NCBI GenBank assembly: GCA_016490735.1
Contig: JAEMWC010000125.1
Span: 1-64,000 of the forward strand
From: Pachyseris speciosa
Lineage: Eukaryota > Cnidaria > Anthozoa > Scleractinia > Pachyseridae
Direction of reading: 5' to 3'
Length of the DNA: 64,000 nt
The position numbers and the translations under genes are program-made. Below are positions 9,011 through 19,697 of the stretch, in pieces. The notes under the pieces were generated by a model. It did no database searches and was not told where the DNA came from. It saw only the letters and a program-made list of their open reading frames with translations. How positions within the stretch are numbered: position 1 is the first letter of the stretch; each line of letters begins with the position of its first letter.

Positions 9011-12000
9011 AGATAAAAATCTGCTTATATTATAGCAAACTTAAGAAATATGTTATCAATTTTTCACCTTGCCTTACCTAGTGACCCCTATGCCTTGTTA
9101 TTTTGAAGGGGGGGGGGGGGGTGCTTTTAAAAAGATTAAATTAAGACATCTTTAAACAAACTTATCTCTTCCTGGTATTTAGATTTTCATGAAAATTAAG
9201 TCTGGGTGTGAATATTTTACTCTTTGTGAATCTTTTGATTCCAAAATCTCCGCGGGCACTCCATAATTTTTCGAGGCTAATCAATTTGCAATGGCAAAAT
9301 TACGATTTTTTGCAATTTTTATTCACGACTATCTTTCTTTTAAATAATATTATTCAGGGGATTTCACGCAAGACCGTTTGATTCCTTACTGTAGATTGTA
9401 TTTATCTAGGTTTGATAGTAAGATATCAAGGAGATTTGCCGTTATTATATTTCAAAATTGGCATCATCAAGCAAGCGGTTAATTTATGCAAATTGCTGTC
9501 TTCGGTTAAGGGGCAAGAAAAATGTGTAAAAAAATGTCCAGCATAGCGGTCATGATAAAACGCTGACTGCAGTCTGCGGACCATGCAGACTGTGCAGACC
9601 GTGCAGACTGATTGTTTCAAAAACTCCGATTTACATTTGATTGAGGTGCTGATACTTTTTTCTTACTCTTTTAGTGACATTGGAGCGGTTTCCATTTTTT
9701 GGACACCCATAACGTAACTTTATCAGGTTATTTAGAGCTAATGTTACCAAGCCACAATTTTGACGAAAATAAAACACAAACAGCGGAGACAAACTTTGGC
9801 CTCTCACGCGAAAACATTCTTTTCGGTTGTCGGAGACTGGGGCTCACTAATTGCGTGATAATGAGCTATCAAGTCAATCAATTCTAAGTGACTGATTTAT
9901 TGGTGACAAGTTGAATGTCAAGTGTAATTGAAGACTTTTTGTGGTTGGGGCTGTGTATTTTATCGATCGAGCCAGCGTGAATTGAGATGAGCTGTGTTGA
10001 AAGCTGTTAGTTGTCGAACATGTGAGAAAACTAAACCAATTTTGGTAGCGAACCTGTGAATTCATCCCTTTGTGATTTATTTTGTGGGATACCGTAACGC
10101 AAGCGTTCCCACACGGTATCCATTCAAACAGCTGAACGGCCAGCTCCAGGCTTTATTAAGTACAAACAAATATTATTTTTTCTCTATTTATATATGTATA
10201 TAATTAAGTACAAGGCGAATAAAGGTGTGTTGTAGTGTTGTAGTTGTTGTAGGGAACGGATAAGAAACGGCGGCTAGACAAGCCGTTCGAAACGGACTGT
10301 TTGAAAAGCTGAACGGGTGCAATCTTTTATCGAACGCCTAGGATCGAACCGCTAAACGGCAGAAGGAACATTCGATTGAACTGCAAAAGAAATTAAGACA
10401 ATGTTCCTTCACACGCGTCGCAGAATTTAGCCTCTTTTGTGCGTTCCCTTTGCGTTCCGTGTGCGTTCCGTTTGGATTCCCTCGAAAAAAGTGCGTTACC
10501 GTTATTAATATGGATAAGGGTCGAGTGCATGACGTCACTCATTGTTGTAACCAAGGCAAAAATGCGTTCCTCTATACTAATTGACTGCCTAACCAGTGTC
10601 TAGCTAACTAGGTAAAAGTGCGTTCCTGCATACTAATAAGTGGAGAGGCATACTAGTGAGCGTCACTCTAGTACAATAGCAACAATAGACCCGCCCAAAC
10701 TAGGCCACTGTTCGTCAACACGAATTAGTTTCTTCCAAACTCGACAAAAGTCTATTGAATAGGAGGCAAGTGCTGAGTACTTGACCTCAAAAATATCGTT
10801 TTGATGCACTATCGTTCCCGTTGCCTTTATCGTTGCCCTTTTTCGCAGGAAAAGATAGTCTAAAAATAGATCGGTCTGCAAAAATGCCGTAGCATAGGCT
10901 TGGTATGGGAGTTGTACGTTCCTAGTCATAGGCGCCTGTCCTTGCTCGTAATCAAGGCCAGAAAATCAGTAGCTTGCCCAGAGATGCAGGGAGAGACAAG
11001 CAGACTGGTTGGACAAGAATGAAGGCATTTCTTGGCGTATTAATTCAGCAGGGCCCGCGGATCAGTTTTCAAAGTGGGGGGGGGGGGGGCTCATTTATTC
11101 GCTTACTGTCTCGAAATCGAATTGTCTGAATGTACCGCGATTCCTTTTTGGATTGTCTTTACGACAAAAAAAAATTAGTTGCCACATCCGGCAGAATGCA
11201 ACGTCTGTCTTTCTTCTTTGTGAGTGTTTAGTACTGTAAGATAATAATAAACCTTTCTTGAATCTTCTCATTTAGCCTTTCTTTAGCAACTCCTTTTTTT
11301 TAAGTGTTACTTTCACAGAAACGCGCCTTATCTCTAGAAGTTAGCCTAAGAAATTGATGGAACAGATACTCCCAGAAGTTGGTCTGTACACCCCATTTTA
11401 ATCGCCAACAGAAGACTACAACTAAGTGTATGAATTTTAAAGACAGTGGTTTTAAAATTTATTCCATCAGACAGGATCTAAAGAAACTAATCATAAATTG
11501 GGATGTTTTTCCCACGAGGTCCGCCACCTTTAGCCAAGCACTATTATCCCCTGAAAGTACGTTTTTTTAAATGTCTTTTACTGAATTTATTATTTTTTAA
11601 GCAAATATTGGGAGGGGGGGAGGGGAGGTTGACCTCCCCGGTCCCTCCCCCTTGCGCGCTTCCTGTTTAGTGATCCGCAGTTTGACAGGTGAATTCAGTG
11701 AATATTCACATTATTGAAAAATGTAGCAAGGACGCCTGTACTGTCTTTGAAGCTCTGCAATACGCTTTAAAAGCATTTAAGCCGTTACAAGAAGTACTTA
11801 CCATTTACGAAGAATACCGAGAAATTCCGGAGAAAAACTTTTATTGTTTGTGCCATGTCCTCAGTAAAGTTTTCAGAACTGATGTTTGAGTCTCTCCTGG
11901 AGATGCTGGAACAATTTACATTATCATCACTTGTGTTGGGCATCGATACTGAATTGTGCACAAATTTCCAACCGGATGAATCTGACATCTTGTGGCAATG

Positions 12001-12100
12001 ACAGACATTTTGCTTATTCTGTTATTGCTTGTCTTGCAGCTCTTCTTTGTTTGTTAGTTTTCGACAACGTTTAATATAGGGGTTTGGAACCAAACTTAAG
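9011..12100. other. Repeat-rich spacer between the Penelope element and the foldback (unit A)
   Basis: No convincing gene. Notable contents are: poly(G) at 9108-9121 (14 G) and 11076-11089 (14 G); a GTGCAGAC short repeat near 9577-9610; a nested hairpin at 10087-10121 (arms GGATACCGT and ACGGTATCC, inner AACGC/GCGTT); the word TGCGTTCC five times at 10440-10626; and a segment at 10585-10710 that recurs near 59968. Frames at 11689-11889 and 11855-12001 (49 codons) lack family features. The minus-strand frame 10663-10929 is open in A and B only. Confidence 0.45.
10585..10710 (+). repeat. Dispersed repeat, copy inside unit A
   Basis: GTGTCTAGCTAACTAGGTAA through GAGCGTCACTCTAGTACAAT and CAATAGACCCG. 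Related sequence stands outside the array at 59968-60075. Confidence 0.6.
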
Positions 12101-12332
12101 AAAAATATCTTAACAGTAAATCTTTAAAAGAAAACCCCCTATTAGACGTTTCGTATGCTAGGCAAAGATAGGTTTTCTTAATCTAGGTCGCAGACCACTA
12201 TAATAGAAGATTAGAAGTATATAAATAGCGTTCAAATATTGTAATGATCACTTTTGAAAACGTATGTTGCCTAGCATACAAAACGTCTAATAAGGTGTCT
12301 CCTTTTATCGATTTACTGTTAAGATAGTTTTT
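12101..12332. mobile_element. 232 bp foldback (long inverted repeat) element (unit A)
   Basis: The left arm starts AAAAATATCTTAACAGTAAA and includes ATTAGACGTTTCGTATGCTA (12141-12160) and GGCAA. The right arm (about 12266-12332) is its reverse complement with scattered mismatches. Arms of roughly 65 bp enclose a loop of about 100 bp. There is no coding capacity, so this is either a MITE or a structural hairpin. Confidence 0.7.
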
Positions 12333-14003
12333 GTTGTTCTTTAGGTGCACCCCAACTACCATCACTGGCCACCACCACCACCTTCACTATTTGTTCTGAG
12401 CACGATAATTCAGTCGCTGTAAGCGGTCCCCTTAAGTAATACATAATAACGCAGTGTTACGCAACATTTGCCGTTGGCTGAATGTTATTCCCGTTTGAAT
12501 TCAACACTATTCCACATTATTCAAGAAGCCATCCCCAAGGTATGAATGCCTTTACATTCATTGCTTATCTTCTGCATGTTAAGAAGCGATCTCTGAGCGA
12601 AAAGTGCGAGTAACCATTGTGCTGTTTTGATTTGATTTTAAGAGTGCTTCGAACTTCAGACTCGCGATTTAGTGTGGAACTAGTACTTGAGGTCCATTAA
12701 CAAAGCAAAAATCTGTTAGTTTTCTTCAAAAATAAAAGTTAATCAAGGCAAATATTCTTGAAAATATTTTGGTGCTTCTTTTAATTTATTACTAAACCAT
12801 TTTTGCTTTAAAAATATTTTGCGTTGAGTTTATCTGAGTTTTTAGCAAGGGAATGCCGTGACAGGAAAGCTCAAATTTCACGAAAGTACAAATTGTATTT
12901 TGCGGCCTCAAAATGTTCCTTTTTAGTTGCCCATAGTTTTGAAGACAGACTTCAAAAGAGCAAAGAATACTCTTTCATGTGGTGCAAGTCTCTGAACTCT
13001 TGGCCATGTACCAGACAATGTTGTGAATTTTGCTTTGCAAAAAATGGCTCAAAATAATGTAAATAGTGAAAAATACCCCAAATATTCAATTTTGATTCCA
13101 AGTAAAAGATTAATCTCTCAAAATGTGTATAATTACCTACTTGTTGTAATGGTTTCTTAGTGGTTCGGAATATAACTGTTTTGAATTTGAAAACGAGTTG
13201 TCAGCAATGTGCTGTGGGAGACCCCTAAAACCCGGTCCAAGAGCCCCGAAACCAAGATCCTCTCTATACGTCTAAAATAATTATCGAATTGATGTTAAAC
13301 ACACATTTTTGGTAACAGTTTACCTACAGCTATGTTATGAATTTTTTTGGGAGTTTTGATAATTTCCTGAATGTAAGCCGTCGGGTAATGTTTACAGACC
13401 TCCACTCTTACTGATGCCCATCGTAATCATTTTTAGAGCAAACCAACGCAGTCTGAAAATGGCCAAATTTTGATTTTATTCAAATCAGCACCAAATGTGT
13501 TTATCGCCAATGGCCAAAATATAATTTTTCCCCAATAGATTTTCTAATATTTAGAAACTCTAGTATCGGTTTACGTTCTGCTGCGAATTTAGTATCTGGG
13601 AAGAGAGTAATTTTGGAGAAATTGCGGAATTGATCGAGCTTGTTTTTGTTGTTTGTTAAAATGGCCGACAGGCAACAAAGAAAAGTCACTGTTTTCTACT
13701 TTTTTGTTGAAGTCAAAATACAAAATAACAGCACTTGTTTGAAAGTAGAGGGATAGCCCTACCGCCCGTTTGAATGTCGTTTGAATTGGCTCACATTCAC
13801 TTTAGAAATAGACTCAAATTTGTCGGCCATTTCAGAGTAAATTTTTTTCTCAAAACATGTGTTGGAGGTGGGTATGATTAATTGTGGTTACCATGACAAT
13901 GATACATCAGGTGACCCTTATATGGCCATTTCCGTTCATCCCCTTAGGCAACCTATATCCATACAAAAAATGAAGAGGGATTAAAACTTTTAATTTCCAA
14001 CTT
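12333..14003. other. Spacer between the foldback and BEL/Pao (unit A)
   Basis: No gene supported. A frame without ATG (12824-13057) is 117 codons long in unit C because C retains 17 bp near 45975; the peptide shows no known family. The empty target site of the 447 bp transposon found in D lies at about 12640-12645. A CACCACCACC run is near 12370. The minus-strand frame at 13501-13689 looks like chance. Confidence 0.45.
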
Positions 14004-16455
14004 TGCTTCACTTTCTCAGAGACCTGCTCTTAAAGACACGATTTCGAGAACGGGTCTTTAACATGAGAAAGTGGGCATCAAATGATCGAGAGTAGAAAGA
14101 GGAAGCTACACAATTGTCTAGACTTGAACAGTTCTCTGAGATCACTTCTGCATCAACCAGTCTAACAAGATTGAAGATAACGACCGTTCAAGGGCCAAAT
14201 CAAAGAATGCTACACGTGAGGAAACCCTGACCAAAGTAATGGGATCTCCATGGTATCGGACAGAAGGCAGCCACAAGTATGACCTGACAAATTTTACTGA
14301 GCAAACTCGGGATGATACTCTAACAACAAAGCGGAAACTTTTGAGTAGAACAGCAAGCTTCTACGACCCATTAGGTTTGCTCTCTCCAGTTGTCTTGACC
14401 TTTAAATGCATGTTTCAAGAAATTTGACACCTAAAGTTAGTTGGGAGGAGGCTTTGCCAGAAAACCTCACTTCGAAATGGAAGGAGTTAAGAGAGGGCAT
14501 GGAGAGAGTCTCGAGCATTGCAATCCCTCGATGCATTATAGATAGGATAGAGGCTAAAGAAATTACATCAATTCAGTTGCATGGATTTGTCGATGCAAGT
14601 AAGAGTGCCTATGGTGCAAATGTTTACATTCGGGTGTCAACCACTGATGTCTGCTCATCATCTCTGCTGCCCTTCAAAACCGCGCGACCTGTCCTTCTGA
14701 AAGGATAAACAATCGTTCGTCTAGTCCTGATGGCAGCTCTGACACTGGCAAACTTGCTGACTGCAGTGTATGATGAATTGGTTTCCACCGTCAAGATTGA
14801 TACAGTGTAAAATTGGATTGATTCCCAAATTGTCTGGTGGTGGATTCAAGGAGAGTCAAAGCAAATCAAGCAGTTTGTGCAGAATCGAGCCAAGAAGATT
14901 AGCAGTCTTTGGAGTAGGGAGGGTTGGATGTACTGCCCCATGGAACTTGCTTCACGAGGTGCTTAGAGTTCAGAAATTGTATTCCGGCAATGATATGTGG
15001 TGGAAGGGACAACCATTTCTAGTGAGATTAGAAGATGAGTGGCCAAATGTACCGATCAATGGAATCAGTGTAGGCACAGTTCCAGAAAAGGCTTTAAAAG
15101 AACTGAGAAAAGGAAACTCAAGTGAAATTGTAAGTGTATTGAATGTAACCGTTGTCAGGCTGGAGTTATCCAGCCTGACAGGTTCTGCAGCATCAGCAAA
15201 CTTATCAGAGTAACCGCCCTTGTCCTAAAGTTCATTAAAAGAATCAAAAGAAATCCAGGAATACTTCCTGACATGATTGTGGAGGAGATTAATGTTGCTG
15301 CAAACCTCTGATACAAGCATGTCCAGACTAAACTGGAAGAAAGTGAGAAATGTAGTGCAGCCTGGGAAGAGTTGTGAGTTTTGTGGAGTGTTACCCTGCA
15401 AGGGAATAATCCACAACTCCTCACTACCTTATTCAGCAAAAAGTCCTATCCTGATTCCAAGAAAACAGCATTTTACGAAGTAGGTAATCAAGCAGTCCCA
15501 TGAGAATATGAATCACCATGGAGCTGGAGAAACTCTTACCAAAGTCCGAGCTCAGTTCTTGATAACTAAAGGGAGGCAAGCTGTTAAATACAGGCATTCT
15601 AAGTGCGTAACATGCAAGAAAATACAAAGAAGAGCCTACAGCTCTCCACCTACTCCAATTCTACTTTCATTTTGGGTATCAGATGATCTGGCGTGTTTTT
15701 CATGTTGGTGTAGACTTTGCCGGACCTTCGTATGTGAAGAACATTTACCAGTCCACAAGAGAGATGTTTAAGTGCTATATCGCTCTGTTTACATGAACAA
15801 GCACAAAAGGCTATACACCTTGAAATCACCCCAGATCTATCAGCAAGGTCCTTGCTAGGAGAACTCAAGCGATTCTTTGGAAGAAGAGGAATTCCAACCT
15901 TATGCATCTCGGATAATGGCAGAACTTACAAAGACTCTGTGGTGAAGAAATTTGTTCTCAACAAGAACGTTGTTTGGCACTACAATACACCCACAGCCAA
16001 CTGATGGGATGGCGTTTTTTAAGTCTGCGTGAAAGTGGTGTAAAGGTGTCTCAAGAAAGTGCTTCGTGACTCGAAGTAGAGCTATGAAGAGATGGAATCT
16101 GTTTTATCGAAACGGAACATGTTTTAATTCCAGGGCCTTAACCTATGTCTATGATGAGTTTTCAGAAGTCCCTCTTACACCTTCGTATCATGTTATTGGA
16201 CGGCGGCTGTTGGAACAATCTCCTACCACAAATTTCACAATGAAAACTCTGGCTCGGCGGGAAAGATATTTGAATCGTATACTTACGTATTTCAAAAGTC
16301 GCTGGAAGAAGGAATATATAAGTGGAATCAGAGAATACCAGAAACTCAAAGGAAGAGAACCAAAGAGAATGTTTCAAGAAGGAGATGTCGTAGCGGAGCT
16401 GCGGCGGCCCGAAGGGCCCCCAAGAGGAGCACCATGGTTAAGAAAACTATGGTAA
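14004..16455 (+). mobile_element. BEL/Pao LTR-retrotransposon pol remnant (unit A)
   Basis: The fragments follow the BEL/Pao order. MRKWASNDRE near 14062 (with a stop in AGAGTAG) is followed by FYDPLGLLSPVVLTF near 14358 and the Peptidase_A17-type region, an RNase H-like segment LHGFVDASKSAYGANVYI near 14577, NWIDSQIVWWWIQGESKQIK near 14809, an HHCC zinc motif (HHGAGETL to CVTCKK, about 15513-15620), integrase core pieces (VFHVGVDFAGP near 15697, LCISDNGRTYKDSVV near 15902) and a C-terminal piece (16066-16455). Protease and YVDD reverse transcriptase parts are absent. There are many stops and shifts. Confidence 0.85.
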
Positions 16456-16810
16456 TCCATCTGCTCGAGAAAATTTTGTTTCGATCATCGTACGACCGTA
16501 CGTCCGCCCCTCCATGTATGCGATGTAAAATGTCCCATTAAGAGTGTGTTGTAACCCGCGTTTTGTGTACATCTTTTGATATTGGACGTCAATGTTATGG
16601 GCAATTGACAACTGTCAAAACAACGTATCCGCTGACCAGTAGTACGTGACCATATCTCGGGCTCAAGTTAAGACCTCATCGAGGTCAGCTTTTTTTTAAG
16701 TTTACCGCTGACCAGGTACTGGTTTCCGATTGGATCGCAGGCTCAAGCCAGGTGTAGGACACCCAAACCAAAACAAAGCTTAAATTTTTGCGCGCTTTCA
16801 GCGGCTCAAG
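16456..16810. other. Sequence after BEL/Pao pol, possible LTR part (unit A)
   Basis: Contains CGTACGACCGTACG (self-complementary halves, near 16488), then a stretch rich in GCTCAAG words (GGGCTCAAGTTAAG near 16659, GGCTCAAGCC near 16740, GGCTCAAGAT near 16803). The location right after the pol end fits a 3' LTR, but I could not find paired ends. The equivalent region is deleted in B and present at 49426-49795 in C. Confidence 0.35.
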
Positions 16811-17890
16811 ATTTCATATTCAAGTTTGTTTGTTCATTTTGAGCACAACAACTTCATCTTCTTCGAAGTTCTGTCTTTTAATTCGCGTAAAAGGCATAAA
16901 AATTTTGAATTCAACTGATAAAATGGAAGAGCAAAACACTTGTCTAAAGAAATTCTTAAAATTTGTATCCACTTGTATGGTGCCCGGATTGTGTGGTTGA
17001 AAAAAAAAATGATTTAACGCTTCAATGGCTTGTTCATTTTACCGCGTCATCTTGCAGCTCCCCGCCAAAAGTTCACTTTCACCGGCATCAATGGGAGGGA
17101 CGAGTAGCTCAAACTCTTTCTTTGGACAAACCGTTTGCTATTTTTGTAGATGCGTGTTTTTACTTTAGTGGATCGATGCGTATTTTCAAGTTGTAGAAAT
17201 CTCGACAACACAGGTAACATAACTAAATTGAAGCTTAGCATTTGAGTTTTAATCGTGATTACTTTTGTTCAGGAATAAAACTTGTATTTTTGTCTCGACT
17301 GGATATAAATAACAATCTACTCGATTTCATATTCAGTTTATTTCTTCATTTTGAGCACAACAACTTCATTTTCTTCGAAGTTCTCTCTTTTAATTCGCGT
17401 AAAAAGCATGAAAATCAAGAACTACTTAAAAGATACCCCGGAGGGTGAATTTTCAACTGATAAAATTAAAGAGCAAAACACTTGTCTCAAGAAATTGTTA
17501 AATTTTGGATCCACTTGTATGGTGCCCGGATTGTGTGGTTGAAAAAGAAAATGATTTAACGCTTCAAGGGCTTGTTCTGAATCAGTTTACCGCGGCATCT
17601 TGCAGCTCACCACGAAAGTTCAATTTACAATTCACCGGCATTAATGGAAGCAACGAGTGGCTCAAACTTGGTGGAAGAAGTTCTTTCTTTGGACAAACCG
17701 TTTGCTATTTTTGTAGATTCGTGTTTTCGTTTTAGTGGATGGATGCGTATTTTCAGGTCGTAGAAAGCTCGACAACACAGGTAACAAAAATAAAATTGAC
17801 GCTTAGCATTTGAGGTTTAATCGTTATTACTTTTGTTCTGGAATGAAACTTGTATTTTTGTCTCGACTGGATATAAATAACGATCTACTC
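16811..17890 (+). repeat. Two tandem copies of a 0.5 kb segment at the A/B junction
   Basis: Copy 1 runs 16811-17323 and copy 2 runs 17324-17890. Both start with ATTTCATATTCA and end at ATCTACTCG. Copy 2 is the version that opens each unit; copy 1 is more diverged and lacks about 50 bp. Because they flank the unit boundary, misalignment of these copies is a plausible route for unequal exchange. Confidence 0.8.
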
Positions 17891-18280
17891 GTCTTGGACA
17901 CAAAGACGTAGCTAGTAGAGTTGCTTGTTAGTTGTTTTGCAAGCGAATGAGTGTTTTCCTCTGCTTGGCTGACCATACATGATTTTTGACGTCAGTGTTT
18001 CTATAGTGTTAAGAACTGAAAGAAGCGTTTGCCCTTATGTTATTGACACGTAATCGCAATAAGTCCTCGTAAAGTATCTTTCATGTTTTGCGCGACGAGG
18101 TCAATTTCAGTGAATTTCTGAAAACACAAGTGATATTAATCCTTACTTTTACTCGGGCCCATGCGATTACCTATCCAAACTATCAGGATTGTTTAATTTC
18201 CTTTTTCTCTTTTCTACGACATTTAAGTTTATGTCTAAGTTTAACGTACTACGAAATATGTTTGTTAAGCCCCGGCTAAA

Positions 18281-18626
18281 GATCAAACATTTTCATCCAA
18301 CATCGTGTTTGTCACCCATAACGTTTGGTGGCTAAATGCATAGCAATGTTTGACCAAACAGCGGACCAAGTGAGTTCAAAAAATGACTTTTTCGTATTAT
18401 CGCTGAAATTTTCGACGTTATGTGGTTTATTTGGTTGCTTTTTACAGTTTGTCTACGATTGCTTGTTGGAGTTGCTAAACTATCAAACATTTGTTCGTAA
18501 TGCGAAATTTTGGATGAACATGTTTGATCTAAATCAAACATGGAAAGCCATTTAATGCACTATTGTGAGAGGTGGCTAAACGATGAAACATGCTCTTCCA
18601 ACGACGCTAGATGAAAATATTTGATC
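18281..18626. mobile_element. 346 bp MITE-like element (unit B)
   Basis: Same length and same imperfect 19 bp ends as the copy at 976. It differs by single bases, for example GAGTTGC in place of GAGTGGC near 18470, which damages one internal GTGGCTAAAC motif. Confidence 0.5.
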
Positions 18627-19224
18627 ATTCTTAGATTGCTAAAAAAAATTTTTCGAGCAGACACCCGCGTCGATTGTATTGTTTTCTTGTAATGTTTTGA
18701 GGTTTTTGAACCACAGTCAATTCCTGTTGACTGCTCTAAAAACAAAATATTTGCGCAAGGAAAGCCATGCGGTATTGCTCAATACCAATAAAAAAATAAT
18801 AATCGTGGAGCTCCGCTTTAAGGCGGGCGAGTTTTTTGAACAGCTTTAAAAAAACGCATGCCGCAGGAGTTTACATTAAGTGACATGAAGGCATTTAAAG
18901 AATTCATTATTTCTCTTGGAAATAAAATTGGCTAAGTTGTGAGGTAAACAAAGTAAATTTCATTCAGCGTAAAAACTGCCTTCGTTATCTCGCCCTGTCC
19001 AGGTATTTGGCTCTCGTAGTTTGTTGTATTTTGATCTAATTTTTTTCTGTGGTATGTTGCTTGTTCGTTTTTTGTTGCCATTTTGATGATTTTGTTGTTT
19101 TTGTAGCCGTCGAGATAAGTTTGCTGTAGAGGTTTTTTGCTGTCGTTGCCTTCTATTTTCAAGGCATTGTACTAAAGGTAAAGAACACGAACTTTTCCAG
19201 TATAACATTATTTTAACAGGTAAT

Positions 19225-19460
19225 AGGAATATCGAATTCCAAAGGGTTTTACTGACCGTAAAAGGTTCGCAGGAAGGCAAGGGCACTGAAGGGAACTGCT
19301 TTTGTATAATACGATCGAGGACCTGCCTAAGGAACTGATTGACAGGCGACGTTTTCTGCTGCCCAACTTAAAAGCTGCGAAGGAGCAAGGGTAGAGAGCC
19401 CACTTTAGCGATTTAGAGCTGGACAAGCTGTATGTCAATGATAACTTGGTCTCAGAGTAA
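19225..19460 (+). mobile_element. L1-like ORF1 C-terminal fragment (unit B)
   Basis: Same fragment and same internal TAG as at 1919-2153. One A is missing in the run near 19260, altering the upstream frame further. Confidence 0.58.
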
Positions 19461-19697
19461 AACCTAATTAATTCGATTGTCGGTTTTTGCAGCTTCTTTT
19501 GATTTCACGTAGCCATTTGACAATTTTACGTTGTGTAATTATCGTTTTTCTGGGAGCTGGGATGATTTTGAAATATAAATCTATCGAAAGCAGAGATGCA
19601 AGTAGCAATGCCACGACCACGAAGTGCTTGCTTCATGTGGATGTTATTTTGTGCATGTGTGTATGTTCTCTTTTTTTACTGGGGAAAATATAGTGAT

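Larger units (their letters stand above)
1..17323 (+). repeat. Tandem unit A of a four-unit large repeat array
   Basis: This is the first visible unit of a direct tandem array. The window opens inside it: base 1 corresponds to 17305 in the next unit, an offset of about 17.3 kb. The same landmarks recur in the same order and strand: Penelope YVDD codons at 8149, 24906, 40857 and 57471, and the L1 ORF2 end at 4236, 21542, 36925 and 54193. A is almost identical to B over long stretches. It is the longest unit and keeps both the full three-copy mid-unit repeat array and the BEL/Pao integrase. Identity was judged by reading, not by alignment. Confidence 0.93.

Noticed and set aside
9577..9612. CRISPR-like or satellite reading of the GTGCAGAC repeats
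   Set aside because: Only three to four imperfect 9-10 bp repeats with no spacers; a short minisatellite at most.
10330..10360. Possible tRNA/SINE B box on the minus strand (GGTTCGATCC)
   Set aside because: One base short of the consensus, no A box at the right distance and no cloverleaf visible.
10663..10929. Minus-strand 88-codon frame
   Set aside because: Open in A and B, which are near-identical, but broken in C and part of a dispersed repeat, so chance is more likely.
11689..12074. Overlapping short frames near the foldback
   Set aside because: Three frames compete over the same DNA. The few amino-acid changes in D do not single one out.
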